Source of the DNA: Gammaproteobacteria bacterium RIFCSPHIGHO2_12_FULL_38_11
GTDB taxonomy: Bacteria; Pseudomonadota; Gammaproteobacteria; Coxiellales; Coxiellaceae
DNA length: 6,326 nucleotides
Direction: 5' to 3'
Assembly (NCBI GenBank): GCA_001801515.1
Contig: MGXX01000034.1
Coordinates: 1 to 6,326 of the forward strand
Every line of letters starts with the position of its first letter. Positions within the stretch are counted from its first letter, which is position 1. This document shows positions 1-6,305 of this stretch, in pieces. Under the pieces are notes generated by a model that saw only the letters and a program-made list of their open reading frames with translations, had not been told where the DNA came from and made no database searches. The translations under genes and the position numbers were made by a program.

Positions 1-37
1 ATCAACTGAACATCAGTCGATCTTACAAAGATATAAG

Positions 38-1288
38 ATGGATGATATAACGGGCAAACCCATTCAGCAGGTTGGGCATATCGCTCCTTTTCCAGACCCA
101 TTAATAAAACAGCTTGCCTACTATTTAATGATTTCAGCACAATTTAAAGATGAAATTATTCTTCTTCATGCTAAAAACAGAGTCGTTAAAATATTATTTC
201 ATTCCTACCTGTACAACCCTTTTTTTCGCATAATGCAAAAAAATCAAGAAATACGTGAATGGCAGGCGGCGCAAAAAAAAGAGTGTATGAGGAATATTGA
301 GTTTTTGCCTGAGGCAATCATTGAATTAGCAGCACTCACCTCAAGCATTGCCTCAGCATTTCAGCAAGAGAATAGTGAAATAAAATGGTTTCCAAGATTT
401 TATCCAACACGATTTCTTGAAGTGAAAGAGCCTGGTAAGCTGGCTGTCCTTATATTTATCAGCATGGCGTCATTAATAATAGCAAGCAACCTTGTATTTT
501 CTTGGAAAGCGCAGGCGATCAATGCATTGCACGACTATCAAACCCATTACTGGCAGGATAAAACACTGTTTGATAAATCATTATCTCATGATGTAGGTAT
601 TCAAATAATCACAGAGGCATTGAACGATATTTCTTGTGTGACTGCGTTATCTAATGCATCGGTTTCTTCATTACTGGGTAATTTTTCGCAGCTAATGAAT
701 GTGCTGGGCATGGGCAGTGCCAAGAATGCAGTGTTGGCTGCGTGTGCGTTTTGGCTTGACAACTGCACCATGAATGCAACCTATGAATCATTTCACACAC
801 AGGTCACTCAGCTTGTATCTGTTGGGTGTCATCGCCATGATTTCACAGAATATGACGACCAACAATTATTAAAATTGGTGAATTCTTACCGCTTTCCACA
901 GATTATTATTCCCATTGTAGGGATCGCAGTTTACATAGGGGTAATAGGAACTGCTGCTATAGTTATCTGTATAACAACGATACTCTTAAGTATCTTTACT
1001 ATCGACCGGCTTATGCAAAAATGTGGGCTTTCACTCGCGCCCCTATTCGACGCCCTGGTCGGCCCTCCATATAATTTTTTTAATTTTTTAGGTACGTTTT
1101 TCTCTGGTGACATTGTGAAAAAGGCAAGGCTATTAGATGATGCTCACGCTGCAACAAAATTTCATCATCATGAGGTAGTGTTAAACAAAATCGAATTTTC
1201 CAGCGCATTTTTCAAAAATATGGCGACAGCGGCACAAACTGATAATACTTCAAGCAATGGCGACAGTTTCAACTGCAGAATCTATTAA
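38..1288 (+). CDS. Unrecognised two-segment membrane protein (possibly 5'-truncated)
   Basis: I do not recognise this 416-residue protein. It has a mostly polar N-terminal part (1-130), a hydrophobic segment at about 134-156, a polar loop of about 130 residues, a longer hydrophobic stretch at about 287-321, and a polar tail ending rich in Ser, Asn and Thr. The loop holds four cysteines (200, 236, 243, 264), which would suit disulfides if it lies outside the cytoplasm. There is no signal peptide. The ATG at 38 has no clear Shine-Dalgarno sequence, and the same frame has no stop back to base 2, so the true start may lie outside the window. The gene converges on hipA: its TAA (1286-1288) overlaps the hipA stop in one TTAA. 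An inner-membrane protein or a secreted host-directed protein are both possible. The coding call is firm from length and composition; function is unknown. Confidence 0.8.
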   Translation: MDDITGKPIQQVGHIAPFPDPLIKQLAYYLMISAQFKDEIILLHAKNRVVKILFHSYLYNPFFRIMQKNQEIREWQAAQKKECMRNIEFLPEAIIELAALTSSIASAFQQENSEIKWFPRFYPTRFLEVKEPGKLAVLIFISMASLIIASNLVFSWKAQAINALHDYQTHYWQDKTLFDKSLSHDVGIQIITEALNDISCVTALSNASVSSLLGNFSQLMNVLGMGSAKNAVLAACAFWLDNCTMNATYESFHTQVTQLVSVGCHRHDFTEYDDQQLLKLVNSYRFPQIIIPIVGIAVYIGVIGTAAIVICITTILLSIFTIDRLMQKCGLSLAPLFDALVGPPYNFFNFLGTFFSGDIVKKARLLDDAHAATKFHHHEVVLNKIEFSSAFFKNMATAAQTDNTSSNGDSFNCRIY

Positions 1289-2547
1289 GTAATTATTCTA
1301 AACGCATTTTGCATCAAATCTTGTTGATGCAATGATATGCGTAAATGCATTGCTTCCTTTCGCCATGTTTTGATTGAAGCAATAACATCGTGAACAATGG
1401 AATCTGCCTTGTTTGGCGAAATTTTGAAGATATTTGAAACACTTTTCGCAAGCGTTAAATCTTGTGAATTGTCTGTTTCGGAAATATTCAGTTTCAAACC
1501 ATTTCCATCTGAAACTGCATTCATGTCAAATGCGGGTGATAAAAACCAACCGCTTGCAGGATCAAAAATAAAACCATGATTGCGTAAATGATCGTCAACA
1601 TTTGAAACGCAAATATTAAAAACAATTCTACGCCAGAGTTGCTCTAAATCATGTTCAACTCGAGATCCCATGCGTAAAATAAATTCGACTAACTCTAAAT
1701 AGCTAGCACCTGTAGATGCATCATCACCATCATGACGATGCAGTAATGTCATGGCTGATGCAAAATGAATTCGCTTTATTTTATTTCTATCAAAACGTTT
1801 TGATAGAAAAGTATGATGAAGACTATTGAATTTTGTAATTTTTGCATCAGGAACAATAATTTTTGCTTTATGGGCAAGGCGATGAATTAGCATTTCCCAT
1901 GCGCCGATATCATATTCATCTGTTTTTCTTGGAAATTTAGCAATCCAGGCATGTTGCGATTTGTCTAGAACGCAGGCTTTAGGGCGAGCACCACCCAGTG
2001 ATCCGCCAGGCGCAATGAGCATATTTAACCATTGCTGATAATGCGATTTTTTTTCAGCATCCTTTTTTTCTATTGCAAGGCAGGCAGATTCAATGGCGCG
2101 TAATTCTGTCCAGGGAGGTGCAGCAATTGATTTATTATTATCTAAAAACGGCCCATTTTTTTCTGTTTTAAATCGTAGTGCCCCCATTCGATATTCATCG
2201 TAAACACCGAGCAAATAATCAGAAGCCAATAATGTTTTTTCTTTTCTGTTTTCATTTCTGGCTTGTTGTGCCTCACGTCGATGCATTAAAAAGCGTCCCC
2301 ATCGATCTGGAGATGAATCTAAAAACACACCAAAATTCTCCTGATTTTGTGTTGGATATTGCATTCCATGAAATAATTGTAACGCGGGGTCAATCGTATG
2401 GGTTGCATGATTATTTAACCAGTCTGCATGATATTCAAATGAAAAAATTTCCTTGCCGCGTGAGGGAATGACATGCAATGTGCCTATTAATGTGGGTTGT
2501 GATAAACCTATCCAATCTGCATAAACCCAAATATTTTTTTTATTCAT
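1285..2547 (-). CDS. hipA: HipA-family serine/threonine kinase toxin
   Basis: Toxin of a HipBA toxin-antitoxin pair: a cytoplasmic Ser/Thr kinase. E. coli HipA phosphorylates glutamyl-tRNA synthetase, stops translation and induces dormancy; the target here is unknown. At 420 residues it is close to full family length. The N-terminal subdomain has SSPDRWGRFL (78-87) and MGALRF (121-126). The Gly-rich loop GGSLGGARPK (181-190) places Ser183 at the family's autophosphorylated serine. Lys204 in IAKFP matches the ATP-binding lysine. NVDDHLRNHGF (316-326) supplies the catalytic Asp318 and Asn323, and SPAFD (337-341) the metal-binding Asp341. All key residues are present, so it is probably active. 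The frame is open to 2757, but the ATG at 2547 is preferred: GGAGG lies 4 bases upstream, the family start MNKKNIWVYAD fits, and the extra 70 residues would only read through hipB. It overlaps hipB by 8 bases. Confidence 0.95.
   Translation of the reverse strand: MNKKNIWVYADWIGLSQPTLIGTLHVIPSRGKEIFSFEYHADWLNNHATHTIDPALQLFHGMQYPTQNQENFGVFLDSSPDRWGRFLMHRREAQQARNENRKEKTLLASDYLLGVYDEYRMGALRFKTEKNGPFLDNNKSIAAPPWTELRAIESACLAIEKKDAEKKSHYQQWLNMLIAPGGSLGGARPKACVLDKSQHAWIAKFPRKTDEYDIGAWEMLIHRLAHKAKIIVPDAKITKFNSLHHTFLSKRFDRNKIKRIHFASAMTLLHRHDGDDASTGASYLELVEFILRMGSRVEHDLEQLWRRIVFNICVSNVDDHLRNHGFIFDPASGWFLSPAFDMNAVSDGNGLKLNISETDNSQDLTLAKSVSNIFKISPNKADSIVHDVIASIKTWRKEAMHLRISLHQQDLMQNAFRIIT
1302..1342. repeat. 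Nested stem-loop at the convergent gene ends
   Basis: An inner perfect 9-bp inverted repeat, TTGCATCAA (1309-1317) and TTGATGCAA (1324-1332), encloses a 6-base loop. It is framed by a second 6-bp stem, ACGCAT (1302-1307) and ATGCGT (1337-1342), leaving internal loops of 1 and 4 bases. It lies inside the last codons of hipA, about 13 bases past the stop of the first gene. Neither side carries a U-tract, so it is not a canonical intrinsic terminator. It could separate or stabilise the 3' ends of the two converging transcripts. The base pairing is read directly; the role is inference. Confidence 0.6.
1784..1809. repeat. Perfect 26-bp palindrome inside hipA
   Basis: Two 13-base arms meet without a spacer; the left half is TTTCTATCAAAAC and the right half is its exact reverse complement. 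On the hipA strand it encodes FLSKRFDR (about residues 247-254), a stretch typical of the family. It contains TATCA-N8-TGATA, the same spacing as the known E. coli HipB operator TATCC-N8-GGATA but with the fifth base of each half-site changed. Part of the symmetry follows from the codons AAA-CGT-TTT for Lys-Arg-Phe. The palindrome is certain; an operator role is a hypothesis. Confidence 0.7.
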
Positions 2548-2860
2548 GTTGCCTCCGTACACGCGGTGCACGCGCTTTGACAGATAAATTGGCATCTTGT
2601 AATTTACGACCCAATAGATCGTCTTTTGCAACGAATAATAAATCTTTTTCAAGACTGAGACTGAATAAGACACTGGCATAAGCGCCCAATGCAACACTGG
2701 GTTCACCCCGTTCGATCGAACGAAGTGTATTACGAGAAATGCCAGCGCGTTGTGCAATCAACGTAGCAGAAAAACGACGCCGCAAACGAGCCAGTCGAAT
2801 TTGTTCGCCTAATGTGGACAGCGTGCGCTGTAATGTGGGCAATAGCGTATATGTTTTCAT
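2540..2860 (-). CDS. hipB: HipB-type antitoxin, XRE-family DNA-binding protein
   Basis: Antitoxin and expected autorepressor of the pair. It binds HipA and operator DNA as a dimer in the cytoplasm. From the ATG at 2860 it has 106 residues. A Cro/cI-type helix-turn-helix domain spans about 18-70, starting LGEQIRLARLRRR, with the turn and recognition helix in AQRAGISRNTLRSIERG (36-52), followed by PSVALGAYASVL, a signature of HipB-like antitoxins. The tail has GRKLQDANL and a basic end, APRVRRQ, also usual in this subgroup. The frame extends to a TTG at 2881, giving seven more residues. I prefer the ATG; neither has a good Shine-Dalgarno sequence. The stop overlaps the hipA start in ATGAATAA, so the two are translationally linked. 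The gene is divergent from the large orphan gene, so HipB could also affect that gene; this is untested. Confidence 0.93.
   Translation of the reverse strand: MKTYTLLPTLQRTLSTLGEQIRLARLRRRFSATLIAQRAGISRNTLRSIERGEPSVALGAYASVLFSLSLEKDLLFVAKDDLLGRKLQDANLSVKARAPRVRRQHE
2552..2556 (-). promoter_or_regulatory. hipA ribosome binding site
   Basis: GGAGG on the minus strand (CCTCC on the plus strand), 4 bases before the ATG at 2547 and inside the last codons of hipB. It decides the hipA start over the longer open frame reaching 2757. It is the strongest Shine-Dalgarno sequence in the window, so hipA need not depend entirely on coupling from hipB. Confidence 0.8.
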
Positions 2861-2903
2861 AATGGTCAATATGTATATCAAGTTATGATAAAATGGTAAA
2901 TAT
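2861..2903. repeat. Direct repeat AATGGT(C/A)AATAT in the divergent region
   Basis: AATGGTCAATAT (2861-2872) recurs as AATGGTAAATAT (2892-2903), 11 of 12 bases identical. The offset is 31 bp, close to three helical turns, and the two copies flank the TATCA/TGATA inverted repeat. Same-face spacing is what a pair of protein-binding sites would need. The repeat is seen directly; its role as an operator pair is inference. Confidence 0.4.
2876..2890. promoter_or_regulatory. Candidate HipB operator, TATCA-N5-TGATA
   Basis: A 5-bp inverted repeat, TATCA (2876-2880) and TGATA (2886-2890), lies between the proposed hipB promoter and hipB. The half-sites resemble the TATCC/GGATA halves of the E. coli HipB operator and match those in the hipA palindrome, but the spacer is 5 rather than 8. 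Short AT-rich inverted repeats arise easily by chance, so this is tentative. Confidence 0.3.
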
Positions 2904-2910
2904 ACTGAGC

Positions 2911-2919
2911 ATTATAACA
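2911..2919 (-). promoter_or_regulatory. Candidate hipBA promoter (extended -10)
   Basis: On the minus strand this reads TGTTATAAT, a perfect extended -10 (TG-N-TATAAT). Transcription would start near 2904, giving a leader of about 45 bases before the hipB ATG at 2860. No good -35 is visible 17 bases upstream, which extended -10 promoters can tolerate. The small inverted repeat at 2876-2890 would lie just downstream of the start point, a plausible place for repression. Confidence 0.45.
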
Positions 2920-2931
2920 CGTTGTATTAAA

Positions 2932-3015
2932 AGCGCCACCGTCATTCATTACCCTGATTCTGCTGACGATTCGCCCATGGGTATCATTAAAACTGATAGG
3001 ACCTATCGGAATAAT
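2932..3015 (+). repeat. Long flanking repeat, copy 1
   Basis: First of two related blocks bracketing the large orphan gene. The core at 2983-3007 matches 6273-6297 over 25 bases without a mismatch. AGCGC-N4-GTCATT (2932-2946) also matches the second copy (6242-6256) with identical internal spacing, so the homology extends to about 80 bases here, with a net extra 20 bases between the two matching parts. The 3' edge retains ATAAT (3011-3015). The second copy is non-coding, so this block is probably non-coding too, although an open frame from an ATG at 2893 runs through it. Confidence 0.75.
2987..3015 (+). promoter_or_regulatory. Candidate promoter/operator of the large gene
   Basis: TTAAAA (2987-2992; 4 of 6 to the sigma-70 -35 consensus) is followed by exactly 17 bases and AATAAT (3010-3015; 5 of 6 to TATAAT). 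The spacer is filled by the palindrome GATAGG-A-CCTATC (2995-3007), where a repressor or activator could act. Predicted transcription starts near 3022, about 60 bases before the ATG at 3085. The whole layout recurs in the second copy, which raises confidence that it is functional. Confidence 0.5.
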
Positions 3016-3075
3016 AAGTTTCCTATGTGTGATCAACTAATGTACTATTCCAACCACAAAAGAACTTGCTGTTGC

Positions 3076-3079
3076 AGGG
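3076..3079 (+). promoter_or_regulatory. Ribosome binding site favouring the start at 3085
   Basis: AGGG lies 5 bases before the ATG at 3085, the best Shine-Dalgarno match among the in-frame candidates at 2893, 2977, 3025, 3040 and 3085. Together with the promoter-like repeat upstream, it favours the shorter protein. Confidence 0.5.
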
Positions 3080-3084
3080 TATTT

Positions 3085-6000
3085 ATGAGACCAGTTGACA
3101 AAGAAAAAGCAAAAACCCATAAAAATGTAAGCGAGTATACGAAAATTTCTGTAATCGCCATAAAAAAAATCCCTTTATTAAAAAAATACGCACTGCCCGC
3201 TAAGATTTTTTCTACTGGAAATGGGTGCCTCAGTAAATATTATAACGGTACCCCTGTTGAGTTAACTTTACTGACGACAGCAATTGATCTTGGATTTTGT
3301 ACATACTGTCCTGGATATGGCCCAATTCGTATAACGACACTGCTGTTGAAAAAATCAAGCGTTGCTACACTGATCCCATTTGGCGAACCAGCGGTTGATT
3401 TCGTTCAATCTGCAATGGATAAATTTGTTAAAATAACAGCTGAGACAATGCATTATTCTGGAAAACTGAATGCCGCCGGTTTTTATCCTTTAATGTTAGC
3501 AGGCACTGCTTCTGTTGAAAAATTATCGCAAATAATGCCTATTGATAAAGCATTTGATCAACACGTTGCCTCTGTTGCTAGCGAATATGAATGGCCAACT
3601 GAAGTAACCGATCGGTATAGTGTTTTTCTTTCATGTCAATTGGCATCAAGATTAATTTATAACGAAGAAGAGCGCAGTTTTAGCTTAACCCCTTCATCAT
3701 TTTTTTCCCAACAATTAACATCAAATGAAAAAAATAACATGAGCACAGTATTAATAGGGCTTTATGAAAACGTAATGTCAGAGTTTGAATCGCAAATACC
3801 GGCATTGTATGCGCAATATTATAAAACAGATTTGATGAAAGATATTAAAACGAATCGCGCTCGAGAAATATTATTAGATCCAGAAATAACAGACGAAACA
3901 CTCGGTGCATTTTTAGCTGAAATGACGACGAAAATAAGTAATGTCGTTCAATCTGGAAATGCCCGTGTTATGCATCAAGAAAATTTTCAAATCAATTTAA
4001 AAGAAGTGTCTGGCATGATGGGTGATGCGGCTTTTTTGGCAACGGTGTTGAATAAGCCTGAATTGTCACAACGATTATCCTTAGTATCAGGCGGGTTGGA
4101 TCGTGCACTTGTTGGATTTGAAAAAACAAAAAACGCGACTTCTTTCTTAACAGCTGCCGCAGGAACATTAAGCTTAATATCGGGAATAGGCGGCATTCTA
4201 GGCGCCATCGCTTTTTTTTCGAATTCCTCAGAAACAAAAGCCATTGAACGTTTAGGTGAGCAAATTGAATGCTTAGGAAGACAGATTGAGCAGCTTGGGA
4301 AACAATTAGATTGTGTGTTAAAAAACCAAATGATGATGGCCGATACGTTAATCGTCGCTTATAAACGCATTAACGAATTGCATTGTCGCATCAGAAATTT
4401 TGAAACGGCAACACGAAAAAGCATTGAGTTTTTAGCAACGCAACCATTAATTGAAGCGCTATCGAGTATTGATCGATATGCAGGTAAAAAACGTGCGGTA
4501 TCCTTACCAAAAGAAAGTTTGCATGCTGCATTAGCTGTTTTGGAAATGTGGTTGCGCGATCACCTTCCTTCAGAAATGATGAACGGTGCTGTTTATGCGG
4601 GTGTTTCCGCCGCAGAATCTATTGATATATTGCTATCGCTTGATATGTCATTATCAACTGATAAAAAATTAGCATCGTTTGATATTTCATTATCAACCAA
4701 TATGATTGGTTTTATTTTAAAACAACTGCAAATCAAGGGTATTACGATTCACGATCAGTATTTCAAATTACCGCCCCTTGAACTTTATTTAAGAACACAT
4801 TACCTATTTTTATCGGCGATAAAAGAGATCAACCCAGGTAGTGATGATGACTGTCAATCATTTTTGGAAGAATTTCAAGAAAGAAGCAAACTTTTTTCGG
4901 AATTATTTGCATATTTAAAACAAGATGACATTCACGAGAAATTACTATTATTGTATTTGAATTCTCTTTGTGAAGTAAAAAAAGTATTGTGTGAACTTTC
5001 CTATTCTGGCGCATTTTTAACTCCTGGTTGTCTTTTGCATGAACAACTAAATAGAGAGAATAAAATTAAAAAAGAGCAGTTGTTTGACGCACTCAATGCA
5101 ATGGAAGAAATTCGCTTGCTGTTGTGTATTTTGAGTCAGTGGACCAATCACTTGGGGTTTTTTGTCTCTGAACTACCCACGAGAAATTTTATTTTAACCA
5201 TGACTTGCGCTGATGCACTCATTTTTAAGAATATCCAAAATCATTTAATACGTTCTAATGATGATCAAGGAAATTCGAGAATCACCTCATTAGGAAATCA
5301 TAATATTGAGTTCATTTTCCCGAATAATATCTCTTTATTATTTTACGCAAAGGAATTACGGGATAGTCCACTAAAAATAGACCATAAGCGTATGGGCATT
5401 CACCAGTCTGAGTATAAAATGAATCACAGAACAAGGGAGGTCTATCGGGATACATACTTTTATTCTAATCTAGAAGAAATTGTAAAATGTAAAATTTACG
5501 AGCCGTTTATTCTGCATTTTGCTACTGATCTCAATTGCAAACCTCGTGATGAATATAGTTATTGTCTCGAGGTGTTGTCAGTTGATAATTATAGTTATAA
5601 GCCCTCTCAAGATAATTCCGTTTATCCTGAAGTGCCGGAATTTCTATCGTTACTCGCTTTATTTGGATCTTCAAAATTAGAGCCGCTTCGTTATGCCTAT
5701 TGCTATTACGCAGCATGCATGAATAATACTGATCTGCATAAAGCCGATACATTACGTCCAACGGTTAATCCTAGCGTTTTATTGTGGATAGTGGCGATGT
5801 TAGGGCATTACGAGATTTTTCAGTCACTCGCGTTGTCGGGTCAATTTAATTTTGTAGCGCCTATATGCGCTGAGGAAGGACCCTGGACAGACGGTTATAC
5901 ACCTCGCACACTACCAATCTTTTTTGCTGCAAAATTTAATCATACTGATGTAGCAGAAGGAATGCTTGCAGAGCATCGGCGTGGCAACGATATTGGATTG

Positions 6001-6222
6001 CGTCATAAAGATATTTATGGTCGTCAACCTGCGCGTATTGCTTTTGATTATGGCCACTATCAACTCGCAAACACATTAGATCTTGCCAGTGACACTTTAT
6101 CCCCAGCAGAGCGAGAATTAACACAAAAAGCATTGGAAATACCTGCTTCTAATTCCATTGAGGATGCATTAAAACTCAACCTAATTCAAGCAAAAAGGCT
6201 AGCGGAAAGTTATTGTATTTAA
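3085..6222 (+). CDS. Large orphan protein: hydrophobic segment, coiled coil, ankyrin-like C terminus
   Basis: Unrecognised protein of 1045 residues from the ATG at 3085; the frame is open from an ATG at 2893, giving 1109. I prefer 3085 because of AGGG upstream and because the earlier stretch covers the flanking repeat and reads as an odd Cys-rich peptide. Residues 1-350 are unassigned, with a CxxC pair (72, 75). A Gly/Ala-rich hydrophobic segment (353-378) contains SGIGGILGAIAFF. Next comes a regular coiled coil (387-410) of seven-residue units LGEQIE, LGRQIE, LGKQLD. The long middle is mostly helical with an imperfect 13-residue tandem repeat (518-543). The end (about 898-1000) resembles two to three ankyrin repeats: MLGHYEIFQSLALSG, then IFFAAKFNHTDVAEGML, then KDIYGRQPARIAFDYGHYQL. 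There is no signal peptide. A pore-forming or membrane-inserting protein with ankyrin-mediated partner binding is possible, as a host-directed effector or a defence protein. Function is not established. Confidence 0.85.
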   Translation: MRPVDKEKAKTHKNVSEYTKISVIAIKKIPLLKKYALPAKIFSTGNGCLSKYYNGTPVELTLLTTAIDLGFCTYCPGYGPIRITTLLLKKSSVATLIPFGEPAVDFVQSAMDKFVKITAETMHYSGKLNAAGFYPLMLAGTASVEKLSQIMPIDKAFDQHVASVASEYEWPTEVTDRYSVFLSCQLASRLIYNEEERSFSLTPSSFFSQQLTSNEKNNMSTVLIGLYENVMSEFESQIPALYAQYYKTDLMKDIKTNRAREILLDPEITDETLGAFLAEMTTKISNVVQSGNARVMHQENFQINLKEVSGMMGDAAFLATVLNKPELSQRLSLVSGGLDRALVGFEKTKNATSFLTAAAGTLSLISGIGGILGAIAFFSNSSETKAIERLGEQIECLGRQIEQLGKQLDCVLKNQMMMADTLIVAYKRINELHCRIRNFETATRKSIEFLATQPLIEALSSIDRYAGKKRAVSLPKESLHAALAVLEMWLRDHLPSEMMNGAVYAGVSAAESIDILLSLDMSLSTDKKLASFDISLSTNMIGFILKQLQIKGITIHDQYFKLPPLELYLRTHYLFLSAIKEINPGSDDDCQSFLEEFQERSKLFSELFAYLKQDDIHEKLLLLYLNSLCEVKKVLCELSYSGAFLTPGCLLHEQLNRENKIKKEQLFDALNAMEEIRLLLCILSQWTNHLGFFVSELPTRNFILTMTCADALIFKNIQNHLIRSNDDQGNSRITSLGNHNIEFIFPNNISLLFYAKELRDSPLKIDHKRMGIHQSEYKMNHRTREVYRDTYFYSNLEEIVKCKIYEPFILHFATDLNCKPRDEYSYCLEVLSVDNYSYKPSQDNSVYPEVPEFLSLLALFGSSKLEPLRYAYCYYAACMNNTDLHKADTLRPTVNPSVLLWIVAMLGHYEIFQSLALSGQFNFVAPICAEEGPWTDGYTPRTLPIFFAAKFNHTDVAEGMLAEHRRGNDIGLRHKDIYGRQPARIAFDYGHYQLANTLDLASDTLSPAERELTQKALEIPASNSIEDALKLNLIQAKRLAESYCI
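4636..4713 (+). repeat. Imperfect tandem 39-bp repeat within the large gene
   Basis: Two adjacent 39-base units, 4636-4674 and 4675-4713, share 23 of their first 27 bases and encode SLDMSLSTD and SFDISLSTN before diverging. Each unit also holds the inverted repeat TTGATA-N6-TATCAA. This looks like an old in-frame duplication in the helical middle of the protein. Confidence 0.55.
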
Positions 6223-6241
6223 ACCTACACTGGTTAACGCC

Positions 6242-6305
6242 AGCGCTTCTGTCATTATTTACTGATGCAGGCATCATTAAAACTGATAGGACCTATCAAC
6301 ATAAT
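6242..6305 (+). repeat. Long flanking repeat, copy 2, with promoter-like core
   Basis: Second copy of the block upstream of the large gene, starting 19 bases past its stop. Bases 6273-6297 are identical to 2983-3007. The promoter-like layout is preserved: TTAAAA (6277-6282), 17 bases carrying GATAGG-A-CCTATC (6285-6297), then CATAAT (6300-6305). The palindrome arm is one base pair longer here (TGATAGG/CCTATCA). The AGCGC-N4-GTCATT box is kept at 6242-6256. In the frame aligned to copy 1 a TGA appears, so this copy is non-coding. No open frame follows before the window ends; it may drive a gene just outside. Confidence 0.7.

Noticed and set aside
2178..2681. Plus-strand open frames opposite hipA and hipB
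   Set aside because: They are antisense to conserved family motifs in HipA and HipB, with no ribosome binding sites or plausible composition.
2548..2757. A 70-residue N-terminal extension of HipA
   Set aside because: It lies almost wholly over hipB in another frame, is not part of the family, and the GGAGG-preceded ATG at 2547 gives the expected N terminus.
2983..3020. PmrA-type or CpxR-type box known from Legionella/Coxiella effector genes
   Set aside because: The required repeated TTAAT-type or GTAAA-type half-sites at the proper spacing are absent.
3987..4244. Two overlapping minus-strand open frames (81 and 85 residues) opposite the large gene
   Set aside because: They lie fully inside a well-supported gene, resemble no known protein, and look like antisense by-products.
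6223..6250. Intrinsic terminator after the large gene (CTGG/CCAG around TTAACG)
   Set aside because: The stem is only 4 bp and no U-tract follows.
2983..6297. Insertion sequence or integrase attachment sites
   Set aside because: The flanking repeats are direct, no transposase or integrase lies between them, and their promoter-like geometry is a better explanation; a cassette origin remains possible but unsupported.
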